Below are positions 43,679 to 54,000 of a stretch of 64,000 nucleotides of DNA, one piece after another. The notes under the pieces are model-generated. The model searched no databases and was not told the DNA's origin. It was given only the letters and a program-made list of their open reading frames with translations. Source of the DNA: Niastella sp. (GTDB lineage: Bacteria; Bacteroidota; Bacteroidia; Chitinophagales; Chitinophagaceae). The stretch covers positions 310,001 through 374,000 of the forward strand of contig JADJVM010000008.1 of the NCBI GenBank assembly GCA_016710595.1. Direction: 5' to 3'. Position 1 is the first letter of the stretch; each line of letters starts with the position of its first letter. Made by a program: the position numbers and the translations under genes.

Positions 43679-44740
43679 ATGGCACAGCACACCATATTGA
43701 TTATTGATGATAATGATAATCTTAGGGAGAATACGGCAGAATTACTAAACCTGGGCGGATATAAGACCATTACGGCTGAAGATGGTAAAAAAGGTGTGGC
43801 ACTCATTCTTTCCGAGCAACCGGATCTGGTAGTGTGCGATATTATGATGCCTGGCCTGGATGGGTATGGTGTGTTACACTTAGTACGCAAGAATCCTCTC
43901 ATGGAGAACTTACCTTTCATTTTTCTTACCGCAAAAACAGAAAGAAGTGATTTTAGAAAGGGAATGGAAATGGGCGCCGATGATTATCTTACAAAACCAT
44001 TTGAAGAACATGAACTCATGAATGCCATTGAAAGCAGGTTACGCAAATATGAAGTACTTCAAAAAAAATATACCAATAGCGCCAAAGGGATTAATGCACT
44101 CACAAACGATTTAAGAAATAATAATATGCTTTCGCTGGACCTGGGTAAATATCCTGCGGAATCCTATACAAAAAAACAGGTATTATATGCCGAAGGTAAA
44201 CGCCCCCGTTTTTTATATTATGTAAAAAGCGGAAAGGTAAAAGGCTTTAAAGTACATGAAGATGGTAAAGAATACATCACCGATTTATTTAGTGAAGGTG
44301 ATTTTATGGGTTACCTGCCTATTTTAGAAGACAGGTATTATGATGAACATGCGGTAGTGATGGAAAATGCAGAAATAGTGGAAATCCCTGCTGAAGAATT
44401 TGTAGATATCATTTATGATGATATTTCTGTTGCTGCAAAATTTATTAATGTTTTATCGCAGAACGTAAAAGAAAAAGAGGCCCGTTTATTAAACCTGGCA
44501 TACAGTTCATTAAGAAAACGGGTGGCAAAAGCGCTCATTGATATTTACGAAAAGTTCAACAGTAACGATGGAAAAAAAATACTGGAAATTTCACGGGAAG
44601 ATATGGCGCATTATATTGGCACTGCATCAGAATCATTGATCCGTACACTCAGTGATTTTAAAAGTGAAAAATTAATAGAAATAAAAGAAGGTAAAATTAT
44701 TATTGAAAATATTGATAAACTTAAAAATCTTTTATACTAA
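43679..44740 (+). CDS. Response regulator receiver fused to a CRP/FNR-type DNA-binding protein
   Basis: 353 residues. Residues 1-120 are a complete receiver: D10 and D11, phospho-acceptor D54 in VVCDIMMPGLDG, T84 in FLTAKTE, and K106 in LTKPFEE. About residues 150-265 are a cyclic-nucleotide-binding-like beta barrel (YTKKQVLYAEGKRPRFLYYV), and residues ~280-353 the winged-helix HTH_Crp (EISREDMAHYIGTASESLIR). There is no cysteine cluster, so oxygen is not sensed by an FNR [4Fe-4S]. Input would come from phosphorylation by a histidine kinase, most plausibly the one at 33168-34727. It is divergent from ccoI. Expected role: control of the cbb3 operon. Confidence 0.9.
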   Translation: MAQHTILIIDDNDNLRENTAELLNLGGYKTITAEDGKKGVALILSEQPDLVVCDIMMPGLDGYGVLHLVRKNPLMENLPFIFLTAKTERSDFRKGMEMGADDYLTKPFEEHELMNAIESRLRKYEVLQKKYTNSAKGINALTNDLRNNNMLSLDLGKYPAESYTKKQVLYAEGKRPRFLYYVKSGKVKGFKVHEDGKEYITDLFSEGDFMGYLPILEDRYYDEHAVVMENAEIVEIPAEEFVDIIYDDISVAAKFINVLSQNVKEKEARLLNLAYSSLRKRVAKALIDIYEKFNSNDGKKILEISREDMAHYIGTASESLIRTLSDFKSEKLIEIKEGKIIIENIDKLKNLLY

Positions 44741-44809
44741 TATAAACCTGAACCCTATTGGCAACCTTAAATTTATGAAGCAGGTAAATAATAATTGTAA
44801 TTTCTTATT

Positions 44810-47800
44810 TTAACGGAGCACCTGTAAAATACCGGTTTTCATGATGCCTCCCGGCAAGCTCAGCATAAATTGATAATGGCCTGCCGCAAGCCCCGATTTA
44901 AGTTTTAGAGGATAGTTTATTTCACCCGCTTTTAAAGAAAGGTTTTGCTGCATCAGCAACTGCCCGGTGGGGCTATACAGTTGCCATTGCGCCTCTCCCG
45001 TATCAGAAGAAATAATTTGAAGTGTTATCTTTTCATCTTTTACAGGGTTTGGAAATAAATTAAAAGACATTTTAGGAATGATATCATTCATTTTCACAGT
45101 TGCATGCAGGGTACTTTTTTCTTTTGCAGTAATTACAGTTGGCATAAAGGGGTTTCGCTTTTGTTTTTTAAAAATAATGATAAAGCGATTGGGGGTTGCA
45201 GAACCTGCATTATTTACAATGTAATCATAGTCTGTAATTTCATTACCCGGCAGTGGGGTTTCTGTAAGGGTATAGGTATCCAGTAAACATGCACTTATTA
45301 AAGGGTTTACCAGGTCACCGATGTGAATACTTAACCGATAGCTACGGTATTTTAAATTATTGTTTTGAATAAAAATTGTATCCTCCAAAAGATAGGGTTC
45401 TCGTCTTTCTACAATCAATTTCCGGCCATGTTGCAGTATAAAAATATTTTCTCCGGTGTTTCCCATTTTTTGTGCATCATACTCATCTATATCATTGTTG
45501 AAAGTTGCATCTACATCTATTTTTATTCCGTCTAATGTAAAATAATCACCCGCTGCATCCCCGGTTTGTAAAAATACCATCAGTCCTTTGTGTACTTGCT
45601 CCTGCCGAAATACCGGCCTGCTGCTATCTGTTTTACTTGATTCTGTAAAACTAACGGAAGCATTACCAGAGGCCACCGTTTTTACAAAGAAAGCTGCGCC
45701 GGATTCAATTTTATTATCTACAGAGTTGGGTGGCCCATAACTACCATTACCGGGAAAGATTTCATAATCGCCAGTCGTTGTGTTGAGGCTATACAATTGA
45801 AAAGCACCCAACCCATAATTGCCGCCACTGGGGCTGGATGCCAGGAATGGATCCCACACATAATAAAATGGCGCCACATTATTCCTGGTCACTTGCTTTA
45901 GATTAATAGCAGAGGCATATGGGTTACCAATACTTAAAAAATGCTCTGGTAGCATGCCAGTGAAAGCAATCGTTTTGTTTCTTAAAATTAATTTTCCACG
46001 GCTACGTAAAGTAGTTGTGGTTAATGCCGTTTGAGTTAAATTACTCAATCGGTTACCTCTTAGATATAACATATAGCCGTAATCAGATGCAATAGGAACC
46101 AGGGTACTGGTTTCGGCCCGGTAGCCTTGTATGGAGGCATCCCAATGTTTCATACCTGGCCCGCCTGGAGATAAAAAATCAAAAAGCGGTGGCAATGGAT
46201 TAATGTTTGAAGTTACCTGTGTTCCATATCCCGGGTTAGGATCATCTAAAGTGTTTATTGCCGCCTCCTGCCATGCCTGGTTGATCGTTTGATCACCTAC
46301 GACCGGCACTGAAAGAAAACGCCATTTGCGGCCGGCATTAATATAGCGCTCCACTATAAAACGGCCATCACCGTACATAAAATTCGCTGTGGTACCCAAT
46401 GCTGATACTCTTGCAGTAGTATATGAAAGTGATTTTAACGTAAAATCATAATTATCTAAATTCAAAACGCCAGATGTAGGTTTTAATTCACCCGTAACAT
46501 AAACCGATGTATCCAGTTTTACCCCACCTGCAGTATTGGCAATCTCTAAGATATTCATAGCTGCCAGGTTTCCAGTTTTGCCCGGAAAAAGCTGGGGTTG
46601 GCTTCCCCTTAAACTAATGGTGCCATCATTGCTAACGGTACCCGCATTTATGAAGTCGCCATACACATTAAACACAGCTCCTTCTTCAATGGCCAGTTCT
46701 GCAAGAGGTTGTATGGTTATATTATGTACCGTAGGAACCGTATTGGTAATTACCGGGTAAAAATCCACTCCATTGGGTATCAGGATATCAGATACCGGGG
46801 TGGGCACATCGGGACACCAGTTTTGCGGATCGGTCCACACCGTATTTAATCCTAACCAGGTATTGGATGGTTTTATCAGCACATAGGCTGTGTCTTGTAC
46901 ACCGCAGGCACCACTCACACTCGATTGTACGGTATAAGTAGTGGGTGCAGATGGTTGTGCATATACCGTAACAGCCGGGGTTCCAAAATATGGAATGGTA
47001 CCGGCGGCATCTGTAAACAATCCCGAACCAATACCATTCGGCGTCCAGGTGACAGGTGCCTGTGCTAGCGAATATGCTTTTATTTGTAAATTATCTATAA
47101 GCCATCCATAGTAGGCTACTGCCGCATCGTTTGTAATTACAAACCGTAATTTGAATTGTGAGGTCATTGCAAATGCCGGAATTTGGATAAGTTCCTGTTT
47201 CCACATATCTGTTGCGGGGGCAGTACCGGGCGTAGCAGATGTACTATAAAATGCAGCCGCCCATTCAGGATAACTTTTAGATGAAAATACAACACCTGTT
47301 ACCGGGGCACCATTTACAGTAGTTACCAGCGACCCCGATCCCAAATAAGTAGAATCTTCAAAATTATACCAACTTAACCCACCATCATTTGAATATTGTA
47401 CATATCCTGCATCAAAGGCATTTACAGGGTCCTCTAAACCACAAATATGTGAAAAGCTTAACTGCGCCGCACCATAAGTACTCATATCAAAATTGTTCTG
47501 CATCACATAGGCATTGTTATTACTGGTAAGATTGGTTGCACCATCTATATATTTTAGCCAAACAGACTGGCTACCCGAAGCATAATAAGTATTGTTTGCT
47601 GCAGGGATAATTTTTGCTCCCGATGCCACAAAATTGGGAGAGGGAAATGTTTCAAAATTATCTGTAAATATAGGATGGAAAGTACCCGTTATATATTTTG
47701 CGCCGGGTATTATCAATGCCTGTGGCGTACCACTACATACAATATAAGAATGTGGGTCAAGGCCCAGCTCAGATGGTTGCGGATTAATGGTGGCTTGCAC

Positions 47801-50800
47801 TGCAACCGGTGTAGACCGGCATGCACTCATATTACCGGTTATTGAAAATTGCGGCCTTAAAGACAGGATTCCATTTGCCGTGGTTTGGCTGCACATATCA
47901 GTTGCCGTAAGATCATTACCTACATAATAGGCACAGGATAAATATGCAGTTGCATCTACCAATACATAGTTTGTAATGCCGCCGCTGTTATTATTACTCC
48001 AACAAATTTTTATAAGTAAGTTTTGAATCCCATCCCAGGCAAAAGGAGTTGAAAATGTAAAACTATTTTTACCTTGTACAGGGTTATATACCGGTTGCAA
48101 AAATACGTTTGTAAAGACAGGGTTCTGCAAGCCACCACTCATATCCGGTACATTGGTGCCGGCTAATGAAATAGAGAAACCAGTGTAAGATTCATTTGAT
48201 AATACCGGTATATAAAAACTCAATTCGGTAATATTTCCGCTTCTTAATCCTGCGTTTAGTAATTCGGATGCTTTAATGAGATACTGGCTTTGCTGGCCAC
48301 CAAATACATGAAACAAAGGAGATTCATAACCCTGGCCAATGGTATTGCCATTTCCCAATGTTACCTGGCCTGCCTGGTCTGCTTCTGCCGTAGCATAATA
48401 AGTGGTGGCACTGGAGATGGTAGGCGTAGTATAAGTTTCGCCAAGCCCCACCAGGTTACCTCCCGTAATAGCATCATACCAACTTATTAATGCGCCTGAT
48501 GAAGCGGATGCCGTTAAAGTAAGTGTTCCAAATCCACATTTTTCTGCTCCTGCTGTATTCGTAATCGTGGCATTATAAAATGGTATTGTTATACTGTTGC
48601 TTCCTCCACAACCGCTGGCATCATCAGTTACTTGTACCGTGTAGGTAGCAGAAGTAGTTAAACTCGTTATAACAGGATTTTCAATATTCGGATTGCTTAA
48701 CCCGGCAGCCGGGCTCCACACATAACTTACTGTGGATGGTATAAATTTCCATGCTTCGGGGCTGGTAATATTCCAGTTACCAATATTGCGCCCCGGTGGG
48801 GCAAATGCTCCAAGCCCGGTGTTATTTTCAATCCCCATCGTTTTCAAAATACCGGTGTTGTTATCTTTTATCTGCGAAGCATGAATCTCAATATGCTTAT
48901 CATTTTCAAACAACCTTATCTGGCCGGTAATATTTTGGCCCGGCCCCGAACCGGAGAAGCGCAGGTTAATATAATCAATTACAAAAACCCGGTTTGGCGA
49001 TACACCGTTTGTAAAATACCTAACGGTACTGCCGGGGTTATAGGCAGGATCTACTGCCAGGTTCGCCCAGGCGAGTGCTATGATATTATTGGGATCATTT
49101 TTATCGGGAATAAACTGCGGCGTATTGCTAAAAGTACCTACGTTCCCAAATTTGATATAACCATTTGTACTTACATACAACTGCGAAACCAATTGGCCAA
49201 AAAATGAAAATGAAAAAGGCAATGTAATGGCAGATGATATGGCTTCATCTGTGTTTCCATTCCAAATTACGGTGGGCGATCCTGATGGCGTCATTACGCT
49301 ATACGTTGCCGCTGCAACCGTATATAAAGCATTGCTGGTTGCCTGTAATTGTACGCTGCCCCCGTTACATATCCGGGCAGGCCCGGCAGTAGCAATGGCA
49401 TTGATGATCGGTTTAATGGTGATGCTGTCTGTGGATTCTGCATTACATCCATTATTGGTATAATTATATGAAACTACATAAATCCCCGGGGTACTGGTAG
49501 CCGGGATAATTTGTCCATTAGCAGGATTAATTGATAAACCCGCAGGGCTTGCGGTATAAGTACCTGCACCCGGCCCGCTGAGTGTCACATTTTTGGCAGG
49601 ATCACTACTGCAATAAACTCCTGCTCCCGGGTAATTAATACTAGCCTGGATTACAGATTTAATTGTGATATTGATAGCAGCAATATCTCCCGGTGTACAT
49701 GGATTATAGGGAGTTGCCAGCAACTGGCCGGAAGTAGCAGTTGCTAAAAATTGTATATCATTGGTAGGGCTGGTTGTAATATCATTAAATACAGCACCCG
49801 TTCCGGTATAACTCCATTTATAATAAGTAGCACCTGCAACAGGTGGCATCGTATAAGTATAACTGGCATTCGGGCATACCGAAACAGTTCCGGTTAATGA
49901 ACCCGTACTGCCCAGGCTATTACAAGCCGGCGTCCAGATGAAAGTTAAACCCACGGGCGGCTCATTCATGTTATTAAAAATAACGCCATTGGTAGGGCTG
50001 GTTGCCGGTACCGTATTCAACCAATCACCTGTTGTAGATTTCCTGGCATTGTAATCTAAGTTACTATTCCCCCTCAATCCTACTTGTACTTTTACATCTA
50101 TGGCAGATATTGTACTAATAGGGCCATAAACAACTTTTAATTTTTGTAAAACCGATACGCCCCCGCTTTCACTCAAAATCATTTGGAAACTGATATTATC
50201 AAAGTCACTGGCATAATATTTTTTTACCTGCGTCCATTGAATTACAAACTCACGGTTTGGCGCTGTGCCACGGGTAAGTGCAAATATGCTGGAAGCGGGT
50301 GTAATACTTACATCTGAACCCGTACTCAATGCATTTGCACTCATTGTAAAATTATTTGCTCCTATCGCTGTAATAACCGTACCGTCTGGAATTTCTGATG
50401 AAACCAGCCGGGTACCGATTCGTAAATTGGTAAACTCAGCCCCACTGATACCGCTAACAACTCTATTTCCCGCTGTGATATTACCCGTAATATTATCAAA
50501 CTCCTGGTGCATTACATCCATATTAAACCCTGCAAAACCATTATTATTGGCAGTACCCCATAAATAAGCGCCGCTTGAGTTTACTGATGATATCCAGGAG
50601 CCGGCAAAAAATGGTCCCGTCATGGTTGTTGGTGCAAAACAAATCCAGCTATCGGTATCTAACCCTATGATGGTACCTGCGGGATGAACGGTACCATTAT
50701 AATAAAATGGAAAGGGAAGTGTGTAACCTGTATAGGCCATATCGTCCCATATCATCGGGAAAGGATCGGCAGGTGTGGTGCCGGATGCTGCAATAAGCGG

Positions 50801-50902
50801 AGTATATGTTCCATTTTCCTGCGAAAAGGTATAACTCGTTGCTACCTGCGCATTCACCCACACAGATGAAAAGATAAAAATGAAGAATAAAATTTTTTTC
50901 AT
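44810..50902 (-). CDS. Giant T9SS-secreted multidomain surface protein
   Basis: About 2030 residues from the ATG at 50902 (signal MKKILFFIFIFSSVWVNAQ). A TTG at 50908 gives only two extra residues. The N-terminal third holds beta-sandwich domains (SGISGAEFTNLRIGTRLVSS) and Ig-like/PKD-like domains (ACNSLGSTGSLTGTVSVCPN). A MAM/lectin-like jelly roll is near 47050-47660 (AQLSFSHICGLEDPVNAFDA), then the shared ~225-residue module (~1513-1741: GRFIVERYINAGRKWRFLSV, WQEAAIN, GYGTQVTSN, SPGGPGMKHW, IGNPYASAIN, YYVWDPFL), and a T9SS type A sorting domain (NLFPNPVKDEKITLQI to VLR). Probably a cell-surface adhesin or matrix component. No enzyme motif seen. Confidence 0.9.
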   Translation of the reverse strand: MKKILFFIFIFSSVWVNAQVATSYTFSQENGTYTPLIAASGTTPADPFPMIWDDMAYTGYTLPFPFYYNGTVHPAGTIIGLDTDSWICFAPTTMTGPFFAGSWISSVNSSGAYLWGTANNNGFAGFNMDVMHQEFDNITGNITAGNRVVSGISGAEFTNLRIGTRLVSSEIPDGTVITAIGANNFTMSANALSTGSDVSITPASSIFALTRGTAPNREFVIQWTQVKKYYASDFDNISFQMILSESGGVSVLQKLKVVYGPISTISAIDVKVQVGLRGNSNLDYNARKSTTGDWLNTVPATSPTNGVIFNNMNEPPVGLTFIWTPACNSLGSTGSLTGTVSVCPNASYTYTMPPVAGATYYKWSYTGTGAVFNDITTSPTNDIQFLATATSGQLLATPYNPCTPGDIAAINITIKSVIQASINYPGAGVYCSSDPAKNVTLSGPGAGTYTASPAGLSINPANGQIIPATSTPGIYVVSYNYTNNGCNAESTDSITIKPIINAIATAGPARICNGGSVQLQATSNALYTVAAATYSVMTPSGSPTVIWNGNTDEAISSAITLPFSFSFFGQLVSQLYVSTNGYIKFGNVGTFSNTPQFIPDKNDPNNIIALAWANLAVDPAYNPGSTVRYFTNGVSPNRVFVIDYINLRFSGSGPGQNITGQIRLFENDKHIEIHASQIKDNNTGILKTMGIENNTGLGAFAPPGRNIGNWNITSPEAWKFIPSTVSYVWSPAAGLSNPNIENPVITSLTTSATYTVQVTDDASGCGGSNSITIPFYNATITNTAGAEKCGFGTLTLTASASSGALISWYDAITGGNLVGLGETYTTPTISSATTYYATAEADQAGQVTLGNGNTIGQGYESPLFHVFGGQQSQYLIKASELLNAGLRSGNITELSFYIPVLSNESYTGFSISLAGTNVPDMSGGLQNPVFTNVFLQPVYNPVQGKNSFTFSTPFAWDGIQNLLIKICWSNNNSGGITNYVLVDATAYLSCAYYVGNDLTATDMCSQTTANGILSLRPQFSITGNMSACRSTPVAVQATINPQPSELGLDPHSYIVCSGTPQALIIPGAKYITGTFHPIFTDNFETFPSPNFVASGAKIIPAANNTYYASGSQSVWLKYIDGATNLTSNNNAYVMQNNFDMSTYGAAQLSFSHICGLEDPVNAFDAGYVQYSNDGGLSWYNFEDSTYLGSGSLVTTVNGAPVTGVVFSSKSYPEWAAAFYSTSATPGTAPATDMWKQELIQIPAFAMTSQFKLRFVITNDAAVAYYGWLIDNLQIKAYSLAQAPVTWTPNGIGSGLFTDAAGTIPYFGTPAVTVYAQPSAPTTYTVQSSVSGACGVQDTAYVLIKPSNTWLGLNTVWTDPQNWCPDVPTPVSDILIPNGVDFYPVITNTVPTVHNITIQPLAELAIEEGAVFNVYGDFINAGTVSNDGTISLRGSQPQLFPGKTGNLAAMNILEIANTAGGVKLDTSVYVTGELKPTSGVLNLDNYDFTLKSLSYTTARVSALGTTANFMYGDGRFIVERYINAGRKWRFLSVPVVGDQTINQAWQEAAINTLDDPNPGYGTQVTSNINPLPPLFDFLSPGGPGMKHWDASIQGYRAETSTLVPIASDYGYMLYLRGNRLSNLTQTALTTTTLRSRGKLILRNKTIAFTGMLPEHFLSIGNPYASAINLKQVTRNNVAPFYYVWDPFLASSPSGGNYGLGAFQLYSLNTTTGDYEIFPGNGSYGPPNSVDNKIESGAAFFVKTVASGNASVSFTESSKTDSSRPVFRQEQVHKGLMVFLQTGDAAGDYFTLDGIKIDVDATFNNDIDEYDAQKMGNTGENIFILQHGRKLIVERREPYLLEDTIFIQNNNLKYRSYRLSIHIGDLVNPLISACLLDTYTLTETPLPGNEITDYDYIVNNAGSATPNRFIIIFKKQKRNPFMPTVITAKEKSTLHATVKMNDIIPKMSFNLFPNPVKDEKITLQIISSDTGEAQWQLYSPTGQLLMQQNLSLKAGEINYPLKLKSGLAAGHYQFMLSLPGGIMKTGILQVLR

Positions 50903-51042
50903 TCTCAATTAATGATACAAAAAAGTGATAATACCAATTTTAGTTTTTGGAGAGCTACATAGAAAAAGAATCCTTCATTTCAGTGGGTAAGAATGAAATC
51001 TGAGTTCAATTATACGATTTTTTTTCCTTAATTCTAAATCAA

Positions 51043-51082
51043 AAAAAATTACCTCCATATTTTAATAAAGAGGTAATTTTTT
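51043..51082 (-). terminator. Rho-independent terminator of the frameshifted giant gene
   Basis: AAAAAATTACCTC (51043-51055) pairs perfectly with GAGGTAATTTTTT (51070-51082) around a 14-nt loop. It lies 12 bp past the minus-strand stop at 51094, with a T-run on the transcript side. Confidence 0.8.
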
Positions 51083-51093
51083 ATCATTCCATT

Positions 51094-54000
51094 TTATTCA
51101 ATTATTAGTGGTATTTCTTCAATTTTACCCAATTTATCATACAGGTAAAAAGTGTAGTAACCACTGGCTAAAAACTGGTCAATTTTTATAACTTCCTGGT
51201 AATTAGTATCATTTATCTGAATATCGTGTTTCAGAACGATTTTGCCGTCTGCCGCCACCAGGGTATAAGTATAATTACCGGGAAGTACCTGTTCGATCTT
51301 CAGTTTGAAATTCTTATTTTTTACAGGGTTGGGCACGATGCTCACATAACCGCCTGTTCCTTTTAAAACTACTTTTACGATGGCGCTATAAGAAAATTCT
51401 CCATCAGCATCTACAGATTTTATCCTGTAAAAACAAACTCCATTTGGCGCTTGTTCATCCAACACAGCATAGGTATTCCGGCCACCATTATTCAATGGCG
51501 CTTTTTCATGGATGTTCACAAAATGAATGCCATCATTACTGCGTTCTACTTCGTACCGTTGTAATTGTACCTCATTTTCAGTAACCCAATTTACTGCATT
51601 CTTACCGGCATTTACAGCATGTGCTTCAATACTTACAATTCTCACAGGAACTACACCGGCTTGTTTAAATACAATCATAAACCGATCAGCAGCTCTCGAT
51701 AAAGCAGATGCGGTTACTTCAAAATCATACATGTTCTCCCTGTCAAGTTGTAACGGGATGTGCATTTGTGTAAACTTATCTATCAGCCATCCTTCTCTTC
51801 CGGTTGCATCCATATTCATACAATTAATATTCCAGGAATAGGCATGTTGTTTCCAGGCAGCCATACTCAGGTAAACCGTATCATCCTTGCTAATCGGAGG
51901 ATTTTGTATTACTGCAAAAGGTTGCCCTTTTACCAGGATACTTAAATTTTCTGAAATATTATCAAACTTAGGGATATCATAATTATCAATATCCTTATTA
52001 AAGCCATCTTCATAATGCAACATCACACCATCTACCATTGTAAGTTCTCCGGCTGATCTCAAATAGAGAGTGGGCCGTAGTAATTGTGGGTTACCTGATG
52101 TAAAAGATGCAACATGTTCATCACTTGCTTTATTTGATTCTTTAAATGACAAACTGCCGGTTGTATTTCCTCTTACAAAAAATGCACGGCCCGATGGAAT
52201 ATAGCTTGAATCATAGATAGCCGATCCTGTTACCTTATCGTAGCTGCCGGAACCCGGTGTAGGTATCCAATCACTACCGACTTTTGTAAATACCTGGAAG
52301 CCGCCTATATTAAAAATGCCTCCTAAGTTTGGATCCCACACATAAAAGGATTGAACGGCTGATGCCGGCAATAAATTATCCATTCCCAATGCCGAAGCAT
52401 AAGGATTGCCTAATGATACATAATTGCCTGCCGGTATTGTAATTGCTGATTGAGTACCGGTAAATAATTGACCACGGGTGCGTAATGTGGTAGTAGAATT
52501 ACCGGCTGCTCCTACTTGTGTGCGGTCGCCTCTTACAAATATCATATAGCCAGAAAGATTTGCAATACCAAGGGTTGTATTGGCTGGTGCATCATAGCTT
52601 TGAGTAGCTACATTCCAGGATTTCATACTGGGCCCACCCGGTGAATAGGAATCAAAACCAATCAAAGTAGGCACTCCAGGTAATTTAGTAGAAATCTGGG
52701 TGCCATATCCTGCCGGTGTAGTTTGTGTATTGCTTCCCGGTGCCATACCTTCCTGCCAGGCAGCATTTATGGATTGTAACGTGTTACTGGGTGTAGATAG
52801 ATGTTGCCATTTGCGGGGTGTCTTTATAAAATGCTCTACTATAAAACGTCCAGTTCCATAATGAAAGCTTCCGGCTACCGGGCCTACCCTGGCGGTATTA
52901 TTTGAAGTGGATCGTATGGTAACATCAAAATTATCCAGGTCAAATTGGCCCTGAGTAGATAATAGTGCAGAATCTATACTAAAGCTCTTATTGATCTTTA
53001 CACCTGGCCCGCTATTATTTATTTCTAAAATTTTCATTTTAGATATGGTACCCGGGCCGGGGAAATTTTGTAATACGGTTCCATTCAATTCAATCCTTCC
53101 TTTATTGTTAAGGTCCCCATTATTTACCATGTCTGTTTTTACATTAAAGCTACCGGTATTATCTACTTCCAGTGAAGCAGTAGGGTCAATGATGATATAC
53201 TTACAGGTTGCAGCCGCAGAAATTACTGGCATATAAGGTACACCCGCCGGTATCAGTACAGAAGTGGTTGCTAAGGGTACATACCCGCCACACCAGTTTG
53301 ATGGCGTATGCCAGTCGGCCGTATTGCCCAACCAGGTATTGGGTGCAATTTTTACAGTTACATTACCCGTAACGGCACAACCGTTACTTAATGTGGCAGA
53401 AGCCTGGAAAACCAGGTCAGTGCCGGCAGTCACCTGTGGCCCTGTAGGTTTTATATACAGGTTGGGTATGCTTCCGCTGCTGTATGGCATTGAAAATGCA
53501 GGATCGGTAAACATATTACCACCCGTATTTCCTAATACAGGCGTCCATGCGTAATTGGTGGTAACCGATTTTTCACCATACAATTTAATATTATCCAGCG
53601 CTGCACCATGCACCCAATCAGCGTCATAAATGAATCTTAATTTTAAATTATTGGAGTTCAAATAACCGGCAGGCAAGTTTATTACAATATGTTTAAATTT
53701 TGTTGCAAAACCCTGGTCGGCATTGTACACTGCCAATGTTCCCCAGGTGGTACCTCCGTTTGAAGATGCCTGTACACTTAACGTATCAACACCCGATCCT
53801 CCATTTGAATTATTGCCATCGGTATAATAATGTGAATAATAAATATCAAACTCTAAAGTAAGGTTTGTAAACTGGTTTGAATTTAATACTCCTGAAACCA
53901 GCCTGGTCGTTAAATCCCCATCTAATAATTCAGATACTGAATAAATAAATTTATTGGTTCCAAAACCGGATGATATGGCTGGTTTCCATGAGTTCGTTAC

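Noticed and set aside
43669..43920. 83-residue minus-strand open frame overlapping the receiver
   Set aside because: It is the antisense of the conserved receiver domain.
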